A stretch of 64,000 nt of DNA from an uncultured Clostridia bacterium (GCA_934756675.1 CAKVLG010000007.1:15517-79516); one strand, 5' to 3'; shown: positions 1 to 8,646, counted from the first letter of the stretch. Notes: generated from the letters alone by a model not told the origin. Program-made: numbers and translations.

Positions 1-790
1 CGCTACTAGCACAGTTTGGGATAAGTCCAATAGCCGCGCACACAAGTGGCTCGTACCACTTTCCGCTGCCAACAAGGTTAGACAAAAATTCTTCGCCACC
101 AGCAACATTTATTGTTACAGAAATTAAGATATTTGCAACAGCAAGCCAAGCAAAAATTATTGCTGCATGCTTAAAAGCTTCGAAAAATATTTCACCAATG
201 ACACTTTTGCTAGCCTTGTTTTCTTCCCCATCTATTATGTGTTTGTGGTGCAATGCGTTATGCTCACAGTTTGCACAATCAGCAAGTTTGTCGCAAGTTT
301 CATCATGGTTGCAGTTTTCATGTTTCGTTGTGTTTTCTTTGTTATTATGACTGTGAACAATATGCTCTGTATGCGTAAAATTATCACTAGCTAGCGATTG
401 CTTTCTGAATATTAAATCAATAGTAAAACCAATAATAATCGCCAAAACCGCTTTTATTCCAACTAACAATAATAACGATAAAATGCTACCTGGTTGCGAA
501 ATTAAAACGACTAACGCTTCATCACTTGTTGCAATAAACACTGCAAAAAGCGTACCAATTGTAATCATTCTTTTTGAATATAAATCACTCATCACAGCCG
601 AAAACCCGCATTGTGGAATTATCCCAAGCCCCGTGCCCCAAAGTGGACCTAATTTTTTGCTTGATGACACAAATTTTTCGAACTTTATTGCATCTTTATG
701 TTCCAAAAATTCGATTAGCAAATATACCAAAAATAAAATTGGCAAAGCATAAAACGAATCCAAGAGTGCATCTAAAACAACTTCGAGCAT
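1..790 (-). CDS. ArsP_2-type putative heavy-metal permease, 3' end outside window
   Basis: The minus strand is open from ATG at 790 to the window edge (263 codons seen). It resembles the ArsP_2 family (putative 10-TM heavy-metal exporter) in the inner membrane. An N-terminal hydrophobic block is followed by GIIPQCGFS at about residues 57-64, a TSDE segment at about 88-91, and a second GLIPNCASS at about 255-263. These are the two family-type Ile-Pro-x-Cys motifs. Between the halves (about residues 138-186) lies a polar loop very rich in His and Cys, which suggests cytoplasmic metal binding. GGAGG lies 4 nt before the ATG. The substrate is unknown, since arsenic and divalent metals have both been proposed for related permeases. 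Several short plus-strand ORFs here are shadows of this gene. Confidence 0.8.
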   Translation of the reverse strand, partial: MLEVVLDALLDSFYALPILFLVYLLIEFLEHKDAIKFEKFVSSSKKLGPLWGTGLGIIPQCGFSAVMSDLYSKRMITIGTLFAVFIATSDEALVVLISQPGSILSLLLLVGIKAVLAIIIGFTIDLIFRKQSLASDNFTHTEHIVHSHNNKENTTKHENCNHDETCDKLADCANCEHNALHHKHIIDGEENKASKSVIGEIFFEAFKHAAIIFAWLAVANILISVTINVAGGEEFLSNLVGSGKWYEPLVCAAIGLIPNCASS

Positions 791-807
791 ATATCCTCCA
801 TGCGTGT

Positions 808-836
808 AGTATAATCGCAAAACAAACTTTCGTCAA
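808..836 (-). promoter_or_regulatory. Promoter of the ArsP_2-type permease
   Basis: On the minus strand, TTGACG (831-836) is separated by 17 nt from TATACT (808-813). This is a near-consensus housekeeping-sigma promoter about 18 nt upstream of the permease ATG. Confidence 0.7.
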
Positions 837-937
837 TTGGTGGGCTTACATTTTTTTATTTTGCGTCTAACAATTATATTTTATTTAAAAAAACGTGTCG
901 ATATTTGTCAAAAAATTGTTCTTTTTATTTTTTAGTA

Positions 938-966
938 TTGAAATATATTAGATAATACTATATAAT
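938..966 (+). promoter_or_regulatory. Promoter of the 998-1822 gene
   Basis: TTGAAA (938-943), a 17-nt spacer and a perfect TATAAT (961-966) lie 32 nt before the chosen ATG. Confidence 0.75.
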
Positions 967-997
967 AGAAGTAGAAAGATTCGTGAGGTATCCTGTT

Positions 998-1822
998 ATG
1001 AACAATGAATTTGACCCAGAGTACTACGATTTAAACAATACACTAGTTCGTGTTATTCAAGACACCGTGCATATGCGCCAGCATGTGTCGCAGCTTTATG
1101 AACCACTAAAAGTTTTGCAACAAATCAAGGCAGATAGTGAAGAATATCAAAACTACAGAATTCAACTCGCCAGAAAAGACTATTACAAAAATGTAGTATA
1201 TTTTATGGACAGATTTTACTCACGCAATGATATGTATTATACATATGAGATGATTGGTAGAAATATCGACTATGGATATGCTGAATCCATTTATGAAAAC
1301 GATGTTACTTACCAAGACGCATTTGAAGCATTATCGTTTATTTTATGTCGCAAAAAAAGCGAACTAAATGAGATTAAGAAAAATTATGAAGACCTAAATA
1401 CAAACGGCAAACAAAACCTAGCAAGGCTTGCAGCTAGGGAAAGTGAAAACGAAGAAAAAGCAAGAGATGCTATTGCCGCTTGCGAAAATGGTCAACCAAA
1501 AGACCAACTAAAAAAAGTAAAGAAAGTTGAAAATTTATATAAAGGTTATGGTCTTGGCCACAAATCACAACTTATGATCTGTGCCGATAAACTAGATAGG
1601 TACCTAAGATACGTTTCTTATTATAATATTGATGACGATATCGCTAATAAATTCTTTAGCATGAAGTCAACAAAAAATTATACTCGCTCGTCACAACAAA
1701 TTGATTATTTAACAGTTCAAAACTTATCAATCGTTGACCAATTTATCGAAGGTATTGCTTGTGGCAAAATAAAAATTAAAGGCGTAAAACCAGAAGAACC
1801 AACAGAATCAAACATGATGTAA
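998..1822 (+). CDS. Hypothetical charged protein, partly coiled coil
   Basis: A 274-residue protein that I do not recognise. I chose the ATG at 998 over the upstream in-frame GTG at 983, because GAGG at 985-988 is then a well-spaced ribosome site. It has no signal peptide or membrane segment. It is rich in Lys, Glu, Tyr and Asn, and the middle third (about residues 125-185) is heptad-like and strongly charged, as in a coiled coil. It is a single-gene transcription unit with its own promoter and a downstream intrinsic terminator. Probably cytoplasmic; no function can be inferred. Confidence 0.75.
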   Translation: MNNEFDPEYYDLNNTLVRVIQDTVHMRQHVSQLYEPLKVLQQIKADSEEYQNYRIQLARKDYYKNVVYFMDRFYSRNDMYYTYEMIGRNIDYGYAESIYENDVTYQDAFEALSFILCRKKSELNEIKKNYEDLNTNGKQNLARLAARESENEEKARDAIAACENGQPKDQLKKVKKVENLYKGYGLGHKSQLMICADKLDRYLRYVSYYNIDDDIANKFFSMKSTKNYTRSSQQIDYLTVQNLSIVDQFIEGIACGKIKIKGVKPEEPTESNMM

Positions 1823-1828
1823 ATAATT

Positions 1829-1865
1829 AAAGATAAACAAATCACAATTGTTTATCTTTTTTTTT
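1829..1865 (+). terminator. Intrinsic terminator
   Basis: A 12-bp stem (AAAGATAAACAA pairing with TTGTTTATCTTT) is followed by a long T tract, directly after the 998-1822 gene. Confidence 0.85.
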
Positions 1866-1868
1866 CAT

Positions 1869-1897
1869 TTGCTAAAACAAATACTTATTTGTATAAT
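1869..1897 (+). promoter_or_regulatory. Promoter of the 1931-3259 pair
   Basis: TTGCTA (1869-1874), a 17-nt spacer and TATAAT (1892-1897) come immediately after the preceding terminator. Confidence 0.7.
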
Positions 1898-1930
1898 AAA
1901 AATAATAAAACAAAAGGAAAAACAAAAAAA

Positions 1931-2221
1931 ATGATAAATGAAAGCAAAACAAATTTATGGGATTTACTTGGTAAAATCGTTGCTATTTACTTAACACTTA
2001 TCTATGCGGTTTTTATTTCTAATTCTTATTTCCATTACTTGCCAGCTGGCGAAGTTATTAACACTATTCTTTCGTGCTCTATGCTCTATGGCCCAATGGT
2101 ACTTGTTATTATAACGACAATGGAAGCAATTAAAAATCGCAGCTTGTTATTAAAAATCATATTCCTTGTAGTGTGGGCAGCAATCTTCATTTTCTCATTC
2201 TTTCCATCATTACTTTCATAG
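1931..2221 (+). CDS. Small three-helix membrane protein
   Basis: A 96-residue protein starting at ATG 1931. An upstream TTG in frame overlaps the promoter -10 and is rejected. Three hydrophobic segments are visible at about residues 10-30, 42-65 and 70-92, so it is probably an integral membrane protein. I do not recognise the family. Its stop (TAG 2219-2221) is followed within 10 nt by the lipase gene, and the AGGTG ribosome site of the lipase overlaps this stop. The two are therefore probably co-transcribed and coupled. Confidence 0.7.
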   Translation: MINESKTNLWDLLGKIVAIYLTLIYAVFISNSYFHYLPAGEVINTILSCSMLYGPMVLVIITTMEAIKNRSLLLKIIFLVVWAAIFIFSFFPSLLS

Positions 2222-2230
2222 GTGAACAGT

Positions 2231-3259
2231 ATGAAAAAAGATTTACAATGGTTTTTCTCTTTCGTCGTCATTATGTTCATTTTGGTTGTTTCGTTTTTTA
2301 ATGTTAACACCGTATATAAAAGCCCTATCAATAATAGATATAATGTTGGCTCAATATATGTAAAACAAAAAACACTCAACTATACAAAATATAACGATAG
2401 TATTTCGCCAAAGGCGATGTGTAACATTGCAGCCGAAGTTTCGGTCGGATTATTAAGAACAATATACTCAAAATTTATGCCAATCAAAGAAGACCACATT
2501 TCTGGTTGGAATCTTCTTGAAAAAGAAAATAAAGACAGTGGGCTTTCATATAAACTTTGGGTTAACGAGTACGACAAATCAGTTTACACCATTACCCTTT
2601 CTGGCACGGACCAAATTAAAGACACAACGCAATATTTTCCTATGATGATGGACGAAGAATATCCAATTCAAATGAAAGAAACTTTGGAAGTTGGCAAAAA
2701 TATTGTTCCAATGCTAGACAATAATATTAAAAGTGGCAAGGGCGAAAAGCTTTCGAGATTGTTTATCACTGGTCACTCTCTTGGCGGTTACCTTTCGGCA
2801 TTCCTAGCTTCTGAAATTGTCGATAGTTATAACAACGAAAATCACCAAAATATCAATTATTCAGATTTCTTTTATTCCGATTTTTCGATAGACAACATTC
2901 ATTGCTACACATTTGGTGCTCCGGGGTTTTATAATAAACTGCTAGACGAAGGTGTGCTTGGCACTGGCTATTATGCAAACCACCCTATTCCAGAATGGAG
3001 TCAAAAAAAACAAAGCAACAACGAGCAAGGCAAATATAACAAATATATCACAAACTACTACAATAATCTTGACCTTGTTGGAACGCTATATGTAGAAAAC
3101 GATAACCTGAAACATCTTGGAAAAGTAATTATTATTTGGATAAACAATGCTTCTCCTGTTAACCTTTATATATTTACCCTAAGTTTTAAAGAAGTTACAA
3201 AAAAGTTGTACTACCATATGCCTTGGGTTTATATAAACGTTCTCGATAAAACGGGCTAA
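2231..3259 (+). CDS. Membrane-anchored or secreted class 3 lipase
   Basis: A 342-residue alpha/beta hydrolase of the lipase class 3 (PF01764) type. An N-terminal hydrophobic segment (about residues 7-23) is an uncleaved anchor or signal peptide. The nucleophile elbow GHSLGG (181-186, Ser183) is clear, and FGAPGFYN (about 228-235) is a typical following block. Asp281 in NLDLVG and His295 in LKHLG complete a plausible triad. The ATG at 2231 is preferred to GTG 2222 because AGGTG then sits at the right distance. It would hydrolyse ester lipids outside the membrane. A monoacylglycerol-lipase-like gene and a glycerol module lie 8-9 kb away, so lipid-derived glycerol use is a reasonable inference. 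Confidence 0.85.
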   Translation: MKKDLQWFFSFVVIMFILVVSFFNVNTVYKSPINNRYNVGSIYVKQKTLNYTKYNDSISPKAMCNIAAEVSVGLLRTIYSKFMPIKEDHISGWNLLEKENKDSGLSYKLWVNEYDKSVYTITLSGTDQIKDTTQYFPMMMDEEYPIQMKETLEVGKNIVPMLDNNIKSGKGEKLSRLFITGHSLGGYLSAFLASEIVDSYNNENHQNINYSDFFYSDFSIDNIHCYTFGAPGFYNKLLDEGVLGTGYYANHPIPEWSQKKQSNNEQGKYNKYITNYYNNLDLVGTLYVENDNLKHLGKVIIIWINNASPVNLYIFTLSFKEVTKKLYYHMPWVYINVLDKTG

Positions 3260-3269
3260 AATTAAAAAA

Positions 3270-3302
3270 ATGACCTAGAAAATAAATTCTAGGTCTTTTT
3301 TG
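3270..3302. terminator. Bidirectional terminator between convergent genes
   Basis: GACCTAGAA pairs with TTCTAGGTC. A T tract follows on the plus strand and another on the minus strand, so it can serve both the lipase and the aldehyde dehydrogenase. Confidence 0.85.
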
Positions 3303-3310
3303 TTGAAATT

Positions 3311-4669
3311 TTAATGTCTAATTTTAAACATATTTTTAACAATCTTCAATTTCTTTTTGTTATATGGCGGATATTTAAGGTTAATTTCAAACTTGTCTGA
3401 CTTTTTAACAACACTTTTGAAGTGAGAGAATGTGACAAAAGTTTGCTTGCCATGATAATTACCCATACCACTGTTGCCAACACCACCAAATGGCAATTTT
3501 TCTTCGGTTAGGTGCATAACAGTTTCATTTACATCGCCACCACCAAACGAACACTTTTTCATAACTTCTTGTTCGTTTGTTTTGCCAAAGAAATATAGGG
3601 CTAGCGGCTTTTCGCGCGATTTTATAAAACCAATCACTTCGTCAATATTTTTGTAACTTAAAACTGGTAAAACTGGTCCAAAAATCTCTTCTTGCATGAT
3701 TTTGTCATCTTTTTTCACGCCCTTAACAATTGTTGGTTCAAGGAGTCTGCCAGACCTTGTGCCACCAGTGATAATTTCGTAATTTTTCACTTCGTTTTCA
3801 AGCTCAATTGCCTTTTCTTCGGTAATTAAGTATGGGAAGTTTTCTGTCAGCTTGCCATTTTCGTAATAAAACTTTTCAATTTGTTTTTTGCAAAGCACCA
3901 AAAACTCATCAATCTTGTCTTCTTGAACCAAGCAATAGTCTGGTGCAACGCAAGTTTGCCCAGCGTTTAAAAACTTGCCCCAAACAATTCTTTTTGCTGC
4001 AATTTTTAGATCGGCATCGCTATCTACAATGCATGGGCTTTTACCGCCAAGCTCAAGTGTTGCTGGCGTTAGAAACTTAGATTGTTCTTGCATTAAAATT
4101 CTTGCGACATTTGCAGAACCAGTATAAAAACAATAGTCATAGCGTTGTTTAAACAAAACATCGCGTTCTTCTTTATTGTTAAACGTTACATACACGTAGT
4201 TTTTGTTAAATACACTTAAAATATCTTTTATAACTTTACTAACATTTTTAGTATTGTCAGAAACTTTTAAAATAACCGTGTTGCCAGCTGCCATTGCGCC
4301 AATAACTGGTATCATTGCGAGCTGAAAAGGATAGTTCCAAGGTGCAACAACCAAAACCGTTCCATATGGTTCTGAATGGATATATCCTTTGCTTGGAAAG
4401 TTTATTATGCTTGTTTTAATCTTTTTTGGTTTTGCAAGTTTTTTTATCTTTTTTATAAAAAAGTCAAGTTCACGCATAACGAGCGAAAGCTCTGTTGTGA
4501 CAACATCGAACTCACATTTATTGAAGTCTTTTTTAAACGCATCTATAAGCTCTTGATAATTATTATCAATGCTGTTTTTTAATATTTTTAATTGATTAAT
4601 TCTATAATTTACATCAAGAGTTTTCCCCTGAAGAAAAAACTCGTGCTGTGCTGCAATAATTTTTTCCAT
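3311..4669 (-). CDS. Aldehyde dehydrogenase (class 3-like)
   Basis: A 452-residue NAD(P)-dependent aldehyde dehydrogenase of the fatty/class 3 type, which lacks the longer N-terminus of class 1/2 enzymes. Visible residues are Asn112 in APWNYPF, Lys135, Glu206 in LELGGKSP and the catalytic Cys240 in NAGQTC. I chose ATG 4669, although the frame is open to 4699, because AGGTGG lies just upstream at 4674-4679 and the start directly follows the DUF2804 stop (TAA 4671-4673). The two genes form a tight operon. The likely reaction is oxidation of a medium- or long-chain aldehyde; the natural substrate is unknown. Confidence 0.9.
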   Translation of the reverse strand: MEKIIAAQHEFFLQGKTLDVNYRINQLKILKNSIDNNYQELIDAFKKDFNKCEFDVVTTELSLVMRELDFFIKKIKKLAKPKKIKTSIINFPSKGYIHSEPYGTVLVVAPWNYPFQLAMIPVIGAMAAGNTVILKVSDNTKNVSKVIKDILSVFNKNYVYVTFNNKEERDVLFKQRYDYCFYTGSANVARILMQEQSKFLTPATLELGGKSPCIVDSDADLKIAAKRIVWGKFLNAGQTCVAPDYCLVQEDKIDEFLVLCKKQIEKFYYENGKLTENFPYLITEEKAIELENEVKNYEIITGGTRSGRLLEPTIVKGVKKDDKIMQEEIFGPVLPVLSYKNIDEVIGFIKSREKPLALYFFGKTNEQEVMKKCSFGGGDVNETVMHLTEEKLPFGGVGNSGMGNYHGKQTFVTFSHFKSVVKKSDKFEINLKYPPYNKKKLKIVKNMFKIRH

Positions 4670-4670
4670 T

Positions 4671-5699
4671 TTACCACCTGTTGAATACTTTTTCAGCAAA
4701 GCCTAACATATTGTCAATTTGAATACGCTCGCTGCTGTCGAGAATAATCTGTCCACTAAACTTACCAAAAACTTGGTTTTGGTTGCTCTCTAGTACCAAA
4801 GCATTTATTCTTGCGTGGCGGTTGATAATTGGTTCGAACTCCATTTCAAACCTACCGTCATCACTTGTAAAACGCCACTTAGACATAAAGTCATCTTTGC
4901 CATTCTTTTTTGGTATTAAGAATCTTACATTTTGAATTTTATGTGCTTTTCCATCGTAAAATAACATATTTTCGGTAGCCTTTGAAGTATCACCAAAGCC
5001 ATAGCCAATATTAAAGCCAACTTTTTTGCCACCAACATACCCCATTGCTGCGCCCCAATACCAAGTGTTTTTATATGTCCACACGCCACGTCCCCAATCG
5101 AGAAGTGCATTTGTATCATCTTGGTTAAAGTTAATTTCTTCGTCACCAATTCTTACTTTGCCACTCGCTTTGAATCCAACGATTTTTTGATTGTAATAGA
5201 AATGTTTTTTCTTTTCAAATGGCGTATAAATTACCATACTTTCTTCTGGCTCGTCAGTTAACTCAAAACTTACCGACAAATCTTTTTTGCCGTCAAAGTT
5301 TGGCATAAAGAACTCCAAATGTCTGCCGCCATCAGTGTGCAAAAATTTAGCTTTGCAACCTTTTGCCTTAACTTCTACATCGCCCGTAACAGATGTTGTT
5401 GGCATTTTAAACTTGCCAAGAGTAAACCACGAAATTTTACTTTTTGTTATTTCTGTTTTATCTTTAAACCTAATGACCGATGCCGAAAGCATACCCATGT
5501 AACCATTGTCTGCAACGGTTAAGGCAACGCCAAAATCATCGTTATAAACAAGATAATAATCCCACTCTTTAAGTTTGATTTTACTTACTTTCACATCTTC
5601 TTTATAATAATCGCGGATAATTTTTTTCGAATACCCCGCTTCATAAAGATTACCAAACCAATCAAGCAAGTTGCCTTTTTCTTTTATTTCATTTTGCAT
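4671..5699 (-). CDS. DUF2804 family protein
   Basis: A 342-residue protein that matches my memory of DUF2804 (PF10974). It begins with the family-style MQNEI, LLD and G-N-L-x-E-x-G-Y block, and an IKEWDYYLV-like segment near residue 45 leads into ADNGYMGML. The middle is beta-rich with many aromatic residues (DWGRGVWTYKNTWYWG at about 199-214). The frame is open to 5783, but that would place a hydrophobic stretch in front of the family start. The ATG at 5699 has AGAGGA 7 nt upstream, so I use it. Function is unestablished; the direct coupling to the aldehyde dehydrogenase suggests a role in lipid or carbonyl metabolism. Confidence 0.8.
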   Translation of the reverse strand: MQNEIKEKGNLLDWFGNLYEAGYSKKIIRDYYKEDVKVSKIKLKEWDYYLVYNDDFGVALTVADNGYMGMLSASVIRFKDKTEITKSKISWFTLGKFKMPTTSVTGDVEVKAKGCKAKFLHTDGGRHLEFFMPNFDGKKDLSVSFELTDEPEESMVIYTPFEKKKHFYYNQKIVGFKASGKVRIGDEEINFNQDDTNALLDWGRGVWTYKNTWYWGAAMGYVGGKKVGFNIGYGFGDTSKATENMLFYDGKAHKIQNVRFLIPKKNGKDDFMSKWRFTSDDGRFEMEFEPIINRHARINALVLESNQNQVFGKFSGQIILDSSERIQIDNMLGFAEKVFNRW

Positions 5700-5718
5700 A
5701 AACATTTCCTCTAGTTTC

Positions 5719-5746
5719 ATTATACAAAAAAATAAAATTATGGCAA
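5719..5746 (-). promoter_or_regulatory. Promoter of the DUF2804/aldehyde dehydrogenase operon
   Basis: TTGCCA (5741-5746), a 16-nt spacer and TATAAT (5719-5724) on the minus strand, about 20 nt before the DUF2804 start. Confidence 0.6.
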
Positions 5747-5775
5747 ATAAAAATAATGGCAGAGCCACTATTTTT

Positions 5776-6105
5776 TTACGCAAACTTTTTAGCTTGCATT
5801 ACATCTGAAATTGTTTTTGTCGCAAGTTCTGGGAACGGCAACGCTGCCCCTTGTTCCATTTTCACTTTTTCCCACTTTTCGGCAACATACATGCGTATAT
5901 AATTGCCCGCTTCGCGGCGCAACTCTTCTTCTAGGTTTGTAAGTGCTTGCTGTTTTTCTTGTTTACACCTTGCGTTTAATAAAATTGCATACGCAAGAGT
6001 TGGGTCTACCATCGAGAATAATTTACCGCCGTCAACTCCTTCTTCTTTACGTAATCTTTTGAACATTATTGTTAATATTGTACTGTTTGGTAAATTCGCA
6101 TTCAT
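5776..6105 (-). CDS. Hypothetical protein, divergent from LysR
   Basis: A 109-residue, mostly helical and charged protein, not recognised. It starts at ATG 6105 behind an AAGGAGAG ribosome site. A C-terminal stretch near GAALPFPELATKTISDVMQ is the most distinctive part. No signal peptide or membrane helix is seen. It is transcribed divergently from the LysR gene with overlapping promoters, so it is a likely direct target of that regulator. DUF2804 and the aldehyde dehydrogenase follow on the same strand after 76 nt with a promoter of their own. Confidence 0.7.
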   Translation of the reverse strand: MNANLPNSTILTIMFKRLRKEEGVDGGKLFSMVDPTLAYAILLNARCKQEKQQALTNLEEELRREAGNYIRMYVAEKWEKVKMEQGAALPFPELATKTISDVMQAKKFA

Positions 6106-6125
6106 TTATTTTTCTCTCCTTATGC

Positions 6126-6165
6126 TTGCAATTATAATACAGCTTTGTTATAATGTAAAATACAT
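6126..6165. promoter_or_regulatory. Interleaved divergent promoters and a LysR-type box
   Basis: Plus strand: TTGCAA (6126-6131), 17 nt, TATAAT (6149-6154) for the LysR gene. Minus strand: TTTACA (6154-6159), 17 nt, TATAAT (6131-6136) for the gene ending at 5776. The two promoters occupy almost the same 34 bp. A palindrome ATGTA-AAA-TACAT (6153-6165) overlaps both and is a candidate regulator site. Confidence 0.7.
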
Positions 6166-6194
6166 AAATTTAATGGTTGATATAAGGAGAACTT

Positions 6195-7076
6195 ATGGCA
6201 AACTTAAACTTACTTAACATATTTATAACAGTTGCAGAAGAAAAAAATTTAACAAAAGCTGCCGAAAAACTATACATTTCTCAGCCAGCAATAAGTAGTA
6301 GTATAAAGAATCTAGAAGACGAACTTGGTGGTGAACTTTTTATTCGTAAAAACAAGGGCGTGGAACTTACAAACGAAGGCAAAGTTATTTATGACACGGT
6401 CAAAAAGTCGCTAGATAAAATTGAGAGTATTTATTCTTATTTCGATAACGTAAAATCAATAAACAAAGGCATACTTAGAATTGGCACAAGCACTTCTAAC
6501 ATCAATCAATACCTAAACAAAACCATAACAGAGTTTATTAAAAATTATCCAGATATTGAAATAAAAGTTATCCGCGACAGCGAAGTTAACTTAATTACCA
6601 AACTCAACGAAAACGAGCTCGACCTAATTGTTCTAGACAGCGAATACTTAGCACCAAACCTTGAAATTGTTAGAACTTTTGAAGTCACTTACACAATTAT
6701 TGGCAATCTTGACTATTACAAAAAATACAAGAAATCGCCTATTGATATTTCCAGTTTTGCAAACGAAAACTTGGTGCTTGTTAACAAGGCAAAAACCAGT
6801 AGGCAAAACTTTGACGCATTTTTTGCAAAATATAACATCACGCTCAAACCAAAATTTGAACTCGAAAATTATCAACTTATTTTTGACTTGATACGCCAAG
6901 GACTTGGCATTGGAATTGTTAATATTGAATATTTTGAAAAAGAACTTGCCAGCAAAGAAATATATAAACTGCCTTCGAATTTCGAAATAGATACTCGTTC
7001 AATAGTCCTTGCTCTTCCTGCAAAAAAATACTTTAACCCTGCGCGTGATGTTTTTGTGAAAATGGTGCAAAAATAA
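6195..7076 (+). CDS. LysR-family transcriptional regulator
   Basis: A 293-residue LysR-type regulator. The N-terminal winged helix-turn-helix is canonical (NLTKAAEKLYISQPAISSSI at about residues 18-37, then LEDELGGELFIRK). It is followed by a periplasmic-binding-like effector domain of usual length. ATG 6195 is preceded by AAGGAGA. It shares interleaved promoters with the divergent 5776-6105 gene, the classical arrangement for an autoregulated LysR protein and its target. The effector is unknown. A terminator follows directly. Confidence 0.92.
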   Translation: MANLNLLNIFITVAEEKNLTKAAEKLYISQPAISSSIKNLEDELGGELFIRKNKGVELTNEGKVIYDTVKKSLDKIESIYSYFDNVKSINKGILRIGTSTSNINQYLNKTITEFIKNYPDIEIKVIRDSEVNLITKLNENELDLIVLDSEYLAPNLEIVRTFEVTYTIIGNLDYYKKYKKSPIDISSFANENLVLVNKAKTSRQNFDAFFAKYNITLKPKFELENYQLIFDLIRQGLGIGIVNIEYFEKELASKEIYKLPSNFEIDTRSIVLALPAKKYFNPARDVFVKMVQK

Positions 7077-7099
7077 AAGATGCTTTCGCATCTTTTTTT
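7076..7099. terminator. Bidirectional terminator
   Basis: AAAAGATGC pairs with GCATCTTTT around a short loop, with T runs in both directions. It separates the convergent LysR gene and glycerol-module genes. Confidence 0.85.
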
Positions 7100-7433
7100 A
7101 ATTACCTGTTACTATTATATCTGCACCTGTGTTTAAAACATTTTTTATTAAAACTTCGTGCATTTTTACTTTTGCTGGTCTAATTTTTTCAACTTCTTCT
7201 ACCACTTGTTTAATTTTTGTTTTTGGCACAGGTAATGTTGTTTTAACACTAACCACACCGCTGTCTGTTTTTACAAGAGTTGTCACCACACGTTTTGGAA
7301 GAGTCAACTCTTCTTTTGCAAATTGTTCACCGCGCACACAATTGTTGCCAGTTACAACCAATTTCCCTTGCTTATCTTTTGTAATAGTTAAATTGCAACC
7401 CATTGGGCACATAATGCATGTTAAATTAACCAT
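7098..7433 (-). CDS. DUF1667 cysteine-rich protein of the glycerol module
   Basis: A 111-residue DUF1667 (PF07892) protein starting at ATG 7433, not at the upstream in-frame ATG 7448, because GGAGGTG precedes it. The N-terminus has C-x2-C-x3-C (CIMCPMGC) and a further Cys in NNCVRG, a pattern suited to an iron-sulfur cluster. In many Bacillota this gene follows an FAD-dependent glycerol-3-phosphate dehydrogenase-like protein and an FAD/NAD oxidoreductase, as here. It overlaps the oxidoreductase stop by 8 nt. Probably a small electron-transfer or assembly subunit of that complex; the exact role is not established. Confidence 0.88.
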   Translation of the reverse strand: MVNLTCIMCPMGCNLTITKDKQGKLVVTGNNCVRGEQFAKEELTLPKRVVTTLVKTDSGVVSVKTTLPVPKTKIKQVVEEVEKIRPAKVKMHEVLIKNVLNTGADIIVTGN

Positions 7434-8646
7434 TTTGCACCTCCACAATGATAGTATCTTTCGCCTTTGTCTTGTCTACTTCCAAAGTTTGCATTTCGCC
7501 AGGTACACCAGCTAAAACATATTTTTTGCCAATAATTTCATCGCCGCTTTTAGCAACAATAAACGATCTTTCTATACGTTGTTTTAACCTAAACTTAGCA
7601 TCAAACTTACCTTGATTGCCATAGCACATGCTTGGAACAACATAAGTTAATCCATTGCCAGCTTCCACGCGGATAGGATTACTTGTATCAAGTTCACCTT
7701 TTGCATTTAGCCCCGCAAACTTGCCAGCAACCAAAGATTCAAGCGTTACATTATCGACAAGGTCATGCACATGTAAAACATTACCACAAGCAAATATACC
7801 AGGAATTTGTGTTTGAAAATACTCATCGACAATTGTGCCATTTGTTGCCTTAACTAGTGGCAATTGTGGCAATAAGTCCATTTCTGGAATTAAGCCAACA
7901 GACAAAATTACCGTGTCGCACTTAATAAACTTTTTGCTACTTTCGATTGGATTATATTTATCGTCTACTTCGCACATAACGACACCTTCGACTCTATTTT
8001 CACCTTCAATACTAAAAATAGTATGCGAGAACAAAAGCGGAATATTGAAGTCTGTTACGCATTGCAAAATATTTCTTTTTAACCCGCTTGTCGTTTTGTT
8101 AACTTCGAGTATCGCTTTTACCTTAGCTCCTTCTAGCGTCAATCTTCTTGCCATTATAAGTCCAATGTCGCCGCTACCAAGAATAACAACTTCTTTACCA
8201 GGAAGTTTACCATCAATATTAACTAGCTTTTGCGCTTGCCCCGCCGTGTATATTCCCGCAGGTCTTGTCCCTGTGAGTAAGATATTTGCAGCAGTTCGCT
8301 CTCTGCAACCTTGCGCTAGCACTATTGATTTACACTTAACCGTTTGCACTCCATCGCGGTTTGTAAATATTACTTCGCCAGGCTTAACAGCACTAACAAA
8401 AGTATCTGTAAGAACTGTGATATTTTTTTCTTTTTTAACAAGTTGCTTAAACTTGTAAGCAAACTCTGGACCCGTAAGTTCTTCTTTAAAATAATGCAGA
8501 CCAAAGCCATTGTGAATACATTGCGACAATATACCGCCAAGCTTGTTGTTACGCTCTAAAAGCAAGGTTTTTGCACCAGTCTTTGCACTTTCGATTGCCG
8601 CCGCCATACCTGCTGGCCCGCCACCAATAACTACAACATCTACCAT
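7426..8646 (-). CDS. FAD/NAD(P)-dependent oxidoreductase of the glycerol module
   Basis: A 406-residue pyridine-nucleotide-disulfide-type flavoprotein. The N-terminal FAD-binding GGGPAGMAAAIE motif is at about residues 8-19. A second nucleotide-binding GSGDIGLIMARR lies mid-protein, and a C-terminal ATNG...GIFACGN flavin segment follows. No CxxC redox disulfide of the thioredoxin-reductase type is obvious. Its start ATG overlaps the upstream stop (TAATG), so translation is coupled to the GlpA-like gene. It probably passes electrons from glycerol-3-phosphate oxidation, together with its neighbours. Confidence 0.88.
   Translation of the reverse strand: MVDVVVIGGGPAGMAAAIESAKTGAKTLLLERNNKLGGILSQCIHNGFGLHYFKEELTGPEFAYKFKQLVKKEKNITVLTDTFVSAVKPGEVIFTNRDGVQTVKCKSIVLAQGCRERTAANILLTGTRPAGIYTAGQAQKLVNIDGKLPGKEVVILGSGDIGLIMARRLTLEGAKVKAILEVNKTTSGLKRNILQCVTDFNIPLLFSHTIFSIEGENRVEGVVMCEVDDKYNPIESSKKFIKCDTVILSVGLIPEMDLLPQLPLVKATNGTIVDEYFQTQIPGIFACGNVLHVHDLVDNVTLESLVAGKFAGLNAKGELDTSNPIRVEAGNGLTYVVPSMCYGNQGKFDAKFRLKQRIERSFIVAKSGDEIIGKKYVLAGVPGEMQTLEVDKTKAKDTIIVEVQNG

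Noticed and set aside
167..870. Plus-strand ORFs at 167-394, 483-752 and 574-870
   Set aside because: They are antisense shadows of the minus-strand ArsP_2-type permease, which has the promoter, ribosome site and family motifs.
2086..2577. Minus-strand ORFs opposite the small membrane protein and lipase
   Set aside because: They overlap two well-supported plus-strand genes and have no ribosome sites or recognisable motifs.
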